A DNA stretch of 64,000 bases from Acanthococcus lagerstroemiae (lineage: Eukaryota > Arthropoda > Insecta > Hemiptera > Eriococcidae): the NCBI GenBank assembly GCA_031841125.1, contig CM063109.1, positions 8,346,321-8,410,320 of the forward strand. The letters run 5' to 3'. A model generated the notes under the pieces. The model was given only the letters and a program-made list of their open reading frames with translations. It had not been told where the DNA came from and ran no database searches. The translations under genes were made by a program, and so were the position numbers. Of the stretch, positions 56,499-64,000 are shown one piece after another. How positions within the stretch are numbered: the first letter of the stretch is position 1; every line of letters begins with the position of its first letter.

Positions 56499-57679
56499 TT
56501 ATTTCTTCTTTTTCTTCGACGCCTTCTCTGCGGCCAGTTTCTTCGCATACTCGGGATTCTCAGCAGCTTCCTTAGCTTTCTTCTCACGGATTCCGAACAA
56601 TTTCGCATCAGCACGAGCCTATATACATCAGTAAGTATTAGTATAAGGATTTTTTACAAGTGAAAGGATTATCTCGATTAAAAATACATGAACTGTAATT
56701 ACAAAATAGATTCTCTGTATTTCAAAGGCAGAAATTAACAGATTCTCTAACTACTTTGTAATAATCAATATAGCACACCTATGACACTGACATTTGTAAG
56801 TGCTATACAAATAGTAACAAAGTCAGTTTTTAATTGTGCCGGTGTTACATAACTGAACACGGATTTTTCAGATTTCGCAATTGCATAAAAATATTCCCCA
56901 ATCCAGGGTAGAAAACCATGTCAATTATAATGACATATCTGAATAATTTACAACAGTACGTACTTGTTTCACTACAGAGAATGCTCTGAATCGTTTCTCT
57001 TTAGCCGTTACCGGGCGCAGCTTCTCCTTCTTCTTAATCTGTTTGATAGGCAACACTTCTCCCTTCAGCTGAACAGCCACCTTCCTCTCTTCCTCCTACG
57101 TCAAAATACAAACTGATAAGAATCGATTTAATAAAATTTTAAACCTGATAGTCATTATGAAAAGCTGACATACCGTGGCTTCACCCTTTCTCAATTTCTT
57201 ATTGGGGTGTCTAGGGAATATAATCAATTTAGATTTATATTCTTTCAACCTCTGCGTATTTACTTGCAACGATTCGACAGATTTATTACGACGGCGATGA
57301 TCAACAGCAATGCCAACTGAGCGAGCAAATCGAACATTCAAACCTGCTGCCTGTAAAGATAATAATCATAAAAGTTCAATACAAGTGATTGATGGCTTCA
57401 CAATATTTTATAATAGTAGAATAATAAACTCACTTTAATTTCTTCTAACGTGAAACCACGTCCAGGTCGGATCTTTGTGTGATATCGAACCGAAGGACAA
57501 TGTACGATCGGTCTTAGTGGTCCAGCTGCAGGTCGCGGAGCAATCGCTTTCGCCTTATTAACTCGCGCTTTATGTCTTCTGAATTTCCGCGCTGGTTGGT
57601 TGAACCAGGTTTTAATGTACCGTTGCCAATCCTTATGGAAATGGCCATTAGGGATCATATTATTACCCTTAGGAGCCAT
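56499..57679 (-). CDS. RpL13: 60S ribosomal protein L13 (eL13)
   Basis: Coding exons: 57679-57434 (the exon begins in the 5' UTR at 57699), 57350-57174, 57095-56964 and 56618-56499. They make 224 residues, the family's usual size. The start is [20 protein letters not shown]. Seen: [38 protein letters not shown] and GFTLEEIK; then [20 protein letters not shown], and the Lys-rich C-terminus ending KKKKK. It is part of the large ribosomal subunit. A donor (GAGTCG|GTAAGT at 58255) marks a non-coding first exon. Upstream of it is a pyrimidine run TTTTCCTTC (about 58315-58325, minus strand) that could be the TOP-type start of ribosomal protein mRNAs. It is head to head with the Rca1-like gene. Confidence 0.95.
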
Positions 57680-57699
57680 GGCGAGTTTCCAGTTAGATC

Positions 57700-58797
57700 C
57701 TGAAATCGGATACGAATAAAACTTAATATGAAGCAATTATGAATCCACAACAGAAACTTTCACTCCACAGTATTTCCTAATATAGGTAATATTCACAGCG
57801 AGTTTAGACTGCACATGTCAAAGAAATTACTTCGTTGAAACGGAATTCTAACTGCGATTCGTGCACAAGGAAAAACTAATCTGGATAGAATATTCAGCTA
57901 TTTATGAACCGCAGACTTGACGGACCAAAATCTGCTTGCAGATGGTTCGTAACAGCATGCCGCATTACCTTATCACCAATACGTTAATGGCAAGCAGCAA
58001 ATAGCGATACAAATTCGAAACCAATCCTGAATTGGCTTTTGAATAGTAATGAATTAAAAATGATGTAACTTAAATAGAATGGCTACCCGAGTGAACGAAT
58101 ATGAGTGCGGTATTTGTCTGATAAAAACCACATTTTCACTAACCGGTGACGAGTACAGTCTAACTAACATTACAGCTTTCAATATTTCATTCGCAAAAGG
58201 GTAAAGCCTTCTTCGCATAAAAATACGTTTGATTTGCAAGATTTCAATACTTACCGACTCGAAATCAAACTCCCCGATGTTACAATTACTATAGTTAATC
58301 AAAGAATCCTCAATAATGAAGGAAAATAGAACGCTAAGGATGCGCTACAACCATCGTGCAAGACCGTGGCATAACCAAAGACACATCTATGCATAAGGTC
58401 ACGTCAATTCTATTACGTAATTTGTTGGCATTGGGGTTAGTTTTCACCATACAGCACTAATCATAAGGGCAGTATCGTATCGACGACAGCGCTCTTATGA
58501 ATTTCCTTCTAACTATTTCTTTTTTCTCTTTCCTCCATGCACAGTACTGACCTCTAATTGGCTGAGAAAATCCTTGGTAAACAATAACAGTTTGCTTTGA
58601 AGTTCAAATTTTAACGGATATTGCTATTAGTTTCAATCAAATCTCCCTAAACAGCTTTTCACAAGATGAATTTTGAACTCGGTAGATGAATAGAATTATG
58701 GAAGTATAATGTATATAGTGCCGTATTAGTCGAGTTTTTTCAAGTATGGATATTATTATTTCATGATCTAGTAACGTTGAAACTAGCGGACTTCACG
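57700..58797. other. RpL13 5' UTR, first intron and shared upstream region
   Basis: 58255 to about 58325 is the inferred non-coding first exon of RpL13 (minus). The roughly 470 bp from there to the Rca1-like ATG at 58798 serves both genes as upstream region. No TATA box is clear. Confidence 0.5.
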
Positions 58798-60018
58798 ATG
58801 CTTGGAAATAAATTGTTGAAGTTAACATCGACTCCACTCGATATACATCTGGAACAAATTGATGATGGAGACAGCGGGTATCATTCCAACATATCGGGCA
58901 TTAATTCGAGCGTCGATAGCAGTTTGATAATCTCCAAAACCAGGTCTCTAATTCAGTTTAATACTCCTGAAAATTGCTTGGATATTGATTCGGCTCTGGA
59001 ATCGAACGAGCAAAGTGAATATGATAAACCGAAACTGTCGAGTGGAAATTTACGCTACAGAATTACGAGACCTTGCTTAGTCGGAAGAGAACACGTCGAT
59101 TTCTTGTATTATTTGGGAGAGAAGAATGATTATTCTTTGATCTTGAGACGAATTTTGAGCTATTTAGAAGATGAAGATTTGTACAATGTCGGTGCAGTGT
59201 CCAAATCGTGGAAAAGCATTGTATTATCTGTCCCCACCGAGAGAAAGAGGCTTCGTCAGTACGCGAGAAAAATTGAGAATAGCAAGGAGAATCGAGTGGT
59301 AAGTACCCGAATACGGCTTTGAATTTTTAATGATGATATTAGATGATGAAAATGATATATTTTCAGGCCCATGCATGCGAAGATAAAAATTATCAGAGTC
59401 CGAGACCCATGTTGATGCAAATTCAAAATATTGGAAGGGGTCTGACATCGTCGAATTCATCATCGTCGTCCGCTAGTCCACCGGTTTCACGTACCAACTA
59501 CCGTTTCGAAGCTTATCAGAAGGTAATAACTATTCAATAATGCCTTCAATTCTCTTTTTCTAATTTGCTCTCAGCCCGAGCCCTGGAATCCGCCCTTTCG
59601 AGCATTACTTCAGAGACGTCGGGGAGGCTGTTAGGGCTGTCTTAGCCCTCTTACCTTCTGGCCGAAAAACCGGCCTAGGTCGAAATCTGGCGAGTGCCTA
59701 CACTAACCCGTTCTATATTAAAAAAAAAAATCGTTTTGAAATTGAATGAATGTATTTCAGGAGGGCCGAAAACTGAAATTAGGAAAGCGATTATTCTCGT
59801 GCCCAAAGTGCAAATTACCATCGCACGTCGATCAACAATTACCTGAAACAGCACAGTGTACAAATACAAGTTGTAAATATCGATTTTGCATCCTGTGCCA
59901 ATGCGAAGAACACCCCGGGAAAATGTGCGATTTCATTTCTACTCCGGTGGTGCGAAAACAATCTTGTGTGGTAGGCACGCTGAACAGTAAGAAAAATTTG
60001 AAACGCTTATTGATGTGA
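58798..60018 (+). CDS. Rca1: Rca1/Emi1-type F-box protein, APC/C inhibitor
   Basis: Exons 58798-59298, 59367-59522 and 59761-60018 give 304 residues. Rca1/Emi1 blocks the anaphase-promoting complex to let cyclins build up before mitosis. Domains: a DSGYHS degron-type motif (25-30, the form bound by beta-TrCP); an F-box at about 112-142 (LILRRILSYLEDEDLYNVGA, then SKSWKSIV); a KEN box (163-165, SKENRV) at the exon 1 end; a Ser-rich linker; a zinc-binding region at 233-275 (C-P-K-C ... C-x4-C-x4-C-x2-C ... H-P-G-K-M-C); and a C-terminal RLL-type tail (KNLKRLLM) that resembles the Emi1 APC/C-binding end. Shorter than fly Rca1 (about 410). I chose the ATG at 58798; upstream TTG in frame has no support. 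Intron 2 carries a SINE. Confidence 0.9.
59551..59696 (-). mobile_element. SINE, second copy, lacking the tRNA head
   Basis: Matches 14259-14403 almost completely. The match ends at GGCGAGT, exactly where the tRNA-like head begins in the first copy. This is therefore a 5'-truncated insertion (minus strand) in intron 2 of the Rca1-like gene. Confidence 0.85.
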
Positions 60019-61797
60019 AAACGCATTTTTCTGTTCGTAACTGTGATATTTTTTCTATTTTCTAGTTTTAAGCGATTCGTTATCCTCGATGTTATTTATT
60101 TTTACATTTTGATAATTTTTTTGCATATTTTTCTATAATTTCTACTATTGCTACATTGCTGTTTAATTTCGAGAATTTTTTATAATTTAACTTTACATGA
60201 TTTTGAAGTCGTTCCGTCATTCTCTCGACATTTTGAGGGGAGTGAAAGTGCTCGAATTATCCTAGAATTTCGCATTTATCGAGTACAAATTTTATTAAAC
60301 TTAACGCGATAATTTTTCGTAATTTTTACACTTTTTTACTTGTTTGAAGATTGCTCAATTTTACTCTATTAGTGCCATATACAGAAATTTGCCTCCAGCA
60401 AAATTTCGCTACGTATGCCAGTTTTCATTGCATTTATTTTACATAATTTTTCATATTGCATAAGTTATATGCATGAATTTTTGTATAAACATTATCTTAT
60501 GACTGGGTTAACGGGTTCAAAAAGAAAAAAATTACACCTAAACAATGCACATCAGACTTCTTGCTCTCTATCAACATTAGTGGCTCAATTATTTCATAAG
60601 GGAAGCTGTGTTCCTAGTTTAAGTGTATAGTTAGTAAATTGAGAGGTCAGTCAAAATTTCTTTACAAAAATGTCACGTCACTTTGAACGTCACCTCAGCT
60701 GTAGCATTGTGTTTAAACGTCACTTAGTTTTACGATTTAGTTGTTAGATACATTAGTAGTATAAACTGTTTCTCCGGTGCGTTGAAATGTGCTGATTCGT
60801 TTTTGAAAAACTGAGCTGAAGACTTGTATTTCGCAACGTCTCGACTAGTAAAAATTCGTCTCGTCTCGTATGATTTGACGAGACGAAAGCGATTAATTCT
60901 TGTCTCAGGGAACATTATTCCTGGCAATGTGCAACAAGAAACTAGTCATCCAATCCATTAATCCCGTGTCCATCAATGTGAATTTAATAAAACAATTCCA
61001 GAAGAAACGCCAGGTTAGCAAATTCGTGGAAAACTATGAAACAATAATTCTTCATTAAGAAAACTTCTGATGTTCTCGCTCATGATTTTCTCATCATTCC
61101 ATTAACAGTTTTGTTTACCGGTGTTATTATGTTTCAAAGTTACCTCACGTTAACTCTCGTGAAATGCCATCATTATGCTTGAGGAAACGAAATATGTATC
61201 TATGGAAATTCCTGTACAGTGTAAATTATCTTACATTCCTTGCATTTCTGTCTCTATAATTATTTGTGTTCTTTATGTGAATTAAGATTTTGCAATTAAA
61301 TTTGTTCTTTTTCAAGCTGTGCATTGTTCTCTGGTTAACAAGACACAAGAGTACTCAGCAGAATCAGAATTTATTATTCTCAATCATATATATTTCGATC
61401 AAGTCCTGACATTACAAAACTACAATATAATATAAATTAGCAAGAACACAGATGCGAAACTTTTATACTTCTAATACTGGAATAGTCACGCAGAACATAT
61501 AAATATTTGGATCGTAATAAAATCTATCAACGATGCATACAAATTACAAAGATGCTAATGAAAGAGAGCTCGAGACGGAATATAAGTATAAAATATCTTA
61601 CATATCACTAGGTAATGTCGATTTGGCTTCCAAGTGTTACCTCAGTAGATGATAGTTCCATAAGAAGTAACGGTTATACCTAATACTCGACGGTTTAAAA
61701 AAACATACAGTGCTTTGAATCCACGCTTCTCGTAATGCCTTCTAGTAGAACATATCTGTTGAAAATAGCACTAAAATCGCTCTGAGACCATGATTTT
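60019..61797. other. Gene-free stretch
   Basis: The left part is 3' UTR-like sequence of the Rca1-like gene. At 60855-60887 an 11-bp stem (TTCGTCTCGTC/GACGAGACGAA) can fold. From about 61370, where AATAAA lies on the minus strand, the right part may be the 3' UTR of the exon at 61798-61902. Confidence 0.4.
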
Positions 61798-61902
61798 TCA
61801 ACATTTGGTACCGGCACCATTGTTGTTATCTTTCAACCATATCCTAAAATATATTTTGGTATCTGGTACGTCAGTGCTGGTATTGCCATTATAACTGACA
61901 TT
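61798..61902 (-). CDS. Candidate last exon of a minus-strand gene extending right
   Basis: A polypyrimidine-AG acceptor (TTTTTTAATATTTCAG) opens an exon of 35 codons ending in TGA. It reads NVSYNGNTSTDVPDTKIYF and then ends KDNNNGAGTKC. No upstream exon could be found in the window, so the preceding intron runs past 62 kb or the call is wrong. No family is recognised. An AATAAA on the minus strand near 61370 would end the transcript. Confidence 0.35.
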   Translation of the reverse strand, partial: NVSYNGNTSTDVPDTKIYFRIWLKDNNNGAGTKC

Positions 61903-63041
61903 CTGAAATATTAAAAAAAAAAATCAGATAAAAGACTTTGATAAGTGTAACTGAAAAACGAAGTTTGTTTCGAACATATCAGCTAGCAGAAATGCAGTAA
62001 GTCACCCACTTGTTGGAACAAAGAACAGTGCCTATGTACGAGAAATGTTGGTTAAAATTCAGAATCATTAGTTCTACATAATTTCATATTTACTAATTTC
62101 TGAGCACCAACAGCTTTATCGGTCAGTTACGACATTTTATAGAACAAATTTGTCCAGTTACAACGTGGAGAGGAATAAATAATCTGATAGGTTATCTACG
62201 AATTTGAATAATCAAACTAAATTTGAGTATTTAGGTGGATGATTTGCGGTTTAAAGTTAGCTATTATTCAACGCTGTGAAACAACGTTCTGGATTTCAAG
62301 GACCAAGGATATCTCGGATGATGGATAGTACTAACATTTTCATTCACTGATCACAAATGTATGCATAAATATTTACTCATAATAAATAAACAGTATAGGT
62401 ACCTACCATTTGCCTCGCAAAAATGTATCAAGACTAAAAAATGTTATGAGTTACCTATTTGTTTTGATTACGAAGTGCAAGTATAAGTCATGAAATCAAG
62501 TCCGCCATACCTATAGTAGTAAGGTATTGAAATCCAATTTATTTCTGTCTTCAAGGTACTTCATTGTCTTTCTAGTGTACTCCCAACCTTCAGCTAAGTA
62601 GGTACCTACAGCCGTATGCTGGCTCAGCAAGAAAATGTTTCGAAATCTCATGATTCTGTGATTCTAATTGCCTAGAAATGAAGGGCTTGCCACAAATTCA
62701 ACAGTGTTTTATCAGACATCATACAGTATAGAAACGCTGAATCGTGCAAATGATGTTAGGTTGCGGCTGCTACTTTAATCCTTTCGGCAATATTTGTTCA
62801 GGGTTTCAAGAGTAGAGCCGAATCAATCTCAATTATACTTAAATGGTGGGTTCCAGTTCCTCTGGCCAAACGAAAGAAAGAGAAAAAAAGTACAAATATT
62901 TTTGCAATAATAGCGACAAAACGTGTTAGACCAAACGAATGATTCTGTAACTGAAACTAAAATACTTATGCTCAACTGTATTTGTTGAGGTGAATCTAAA
63001 TGCTGTGATAAATATTAATAATATGAAGTAAGTATATATAT
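61903..63041. other. Gene-free stretch
   Basis: AT-rich; no coding sequence, repeat or promoter could be supported. Confidence 0.45.
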
Positions 63042-63049
63042 TACAGCAA

Positions 63050-63340
63050 CATAGGCGCCGACTTATGGAAAATAATTGGGGGGGGGCAGATCAGTCGGAG
63101 CGCGGTTTTTTCTTTGATTATTTTATGGAGATGCGTCTAATATTTCGGTATTATCGATTTTATTCTCATTCGTTTTCTCTTTTTTTTCTTTTTTGTTAAA
63201 TTTAAAAATTGATGGCAAAATTTGTTGTACTTTTTCCATTTCTGAGTTGAAAATATTGGGGGGGCGTCGCCCCTTCAAAGTTTCCATTGGCAGCCCCCCC
63301 CCCCCCGAAAAAAAGAAGAAATGCCAAGTCGACGCCTATG
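63050..63340. mobile_element. hAT-type MITE, CATAGGCGCCGACTT family
   Basis: The ends CATAGGCGCCGACTT and AAGTCGACGCCTATG form inverted repeats, flanked by TACAGCAA (63042-63049) and TATAGCAA (63341-63348), 7 of 8 bases the same. Inside are G and C runs (near 63087 and 63293) that could pair. It is 291 bp without a gene. Confidence 0.8.
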
Positions 63341-63348
63341 TATAGCAA

Positions 63349-64000
63349 TATACGAGCCTACAATGTCTGTATTATATGAATCGGGAATTCAAACCAATTA
63401 TCGAATTTACCACGCACTATTGTTTGAAATTTTAGAAATTCCAGTGAACATTATTTTCTTCGTTCCGGAGCTCAGATATTGGTACAATCAACAATCCTCT
63501 GTTATTGGGTCATTCTCAAATTCATTTTATGAAGATGAACTGGTTGGGAACGACATTCTAGGTTAATTCATATGATACCTAATTATCCCAGTTTGCAATC
63601 GAAGAAACTACCTATTTATCAACATTTGATGTTGTAGCCGACGAACCTTTTCTCGTACATTTTTGAGATTCAGTAAACACAGATTACAGAACTTGTCACA
63701 ATATGAAGTCATCCGGTCACCAACCTGAAATTCTAACTAACTTCGAATCCCGTGAGTAAATATTACCTGAAATGGACTTAGGATGTTTTTCCAACTAAAT
63801 ATTTCGATAATTTCCAGTGCAAAACATGGATAGATAATCCACAAAATTAATTCAAATATGCTAATTTTCAAACGCTAATGCCTACCAGAATCAGCTGATC
63901 GGCTCCCTGGAAGATGGTGATGATCATAACCACAAACTTCAGTATTTTAGCAGTCTAGCTCTGTACCTAACGAAGTTACAAGGCCAGTTCTCTACATAGG
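63349..64000. other. Gene-free stretch at the window end
   Basis: An 81-codon frame overlaps the MITE end and has no support. Nothing else is recognised. Confidence 0.45.

Noticed and set aside
60855..60887. 11-bp stem hairpin
   Set aside because: Short stem, no flanking duplication and no context; likely chance.
63321..63566. 81-codon plus-strand frame
   Set aside because: It begins in the end of the hAT MITE and shows no family or splice support.

Overview
The window looks like nuclear DNA of an insect. Genes have many short exons with GT-AG introns, both strands are used, and TATA boxes and AATAAA signals are present. There is an insect cuticle protein with a Rebers-Riddiford type domain, and the transposons (Jockey, RTE, R1-like, gypsy, P/THAP, hAT and PIF-like MITEs, a tRNA-derived SINE) are typical of AT-rich arthropod genomes. 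Gene style suggests a hemipteran, but this is only an inference and no species is named.

Layout. 1-1.2 kb: the last two exons of an unidentified + strand gene. 3.2-4.9 kb: NDUFB2 (-) and an intronless centrin (+), divergent. 7.1-7.9 kb: a large inverted repeat. 9.0-12.5 kb: a small secreted Gly/Tyr-rich peptide gene (+). 14.6-16.4 kb: a cuticle protein gene (-). 17.2-20.0 kb: a six-exon gene (-) joining four C2H2 fingers to a WRKY/GCM-like C...C...HxH cluster. 21.0-42.2 kb: an 18-exon Msh2 gene (+, 925 codons). Its introns hold an antisense gene for a secreted glycoprotein, a gypsy remnant, hairpins, MITEs, an RTE copy and a Jockey element inserted in an R1-like element. 42.5-52.0 kb: a 13-exon Mcm2 gene (-, 883 codons), convergent with Msh2, with a 1.2 kb CACTCA-rich array and a second RTE copy in its introns. 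52.6-54.2 kb: a THAP-domain reading frame followed by broken P-element-type transposase sequence. 56.5-58.3 kb: RpL13 (-). 58.8-60.0 kb: an Rca1/Emi1-type F-box gene (+), head to head with RpL13. 61.8 kb: one candidate terminal exon of a minus-strand gene leaving the window.

Functionally, Msh2 (mismatch repair), Mcm2 (replicative helicase), Rca1/Emi1 (APC/C inhibitor) and centrin are all cell-cycle or genome-maintenance genes. RpL13 and NDUFB2 are housekeeping genes. The two small secreted genes are probably epidermal or tissue-specific. Their closeness need not mean co-regulation, but the Msh2/Mcm2 3' ends (298 bp apart) and the RpL13/Rca1 5' ends (about 0.5 kb apart) are tight.

Most of the remaining DNA is mobile-element debris. 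Many insertions still show target-site duplications, which allowed nesting order and superfamily to be worked out from the sequence alone.
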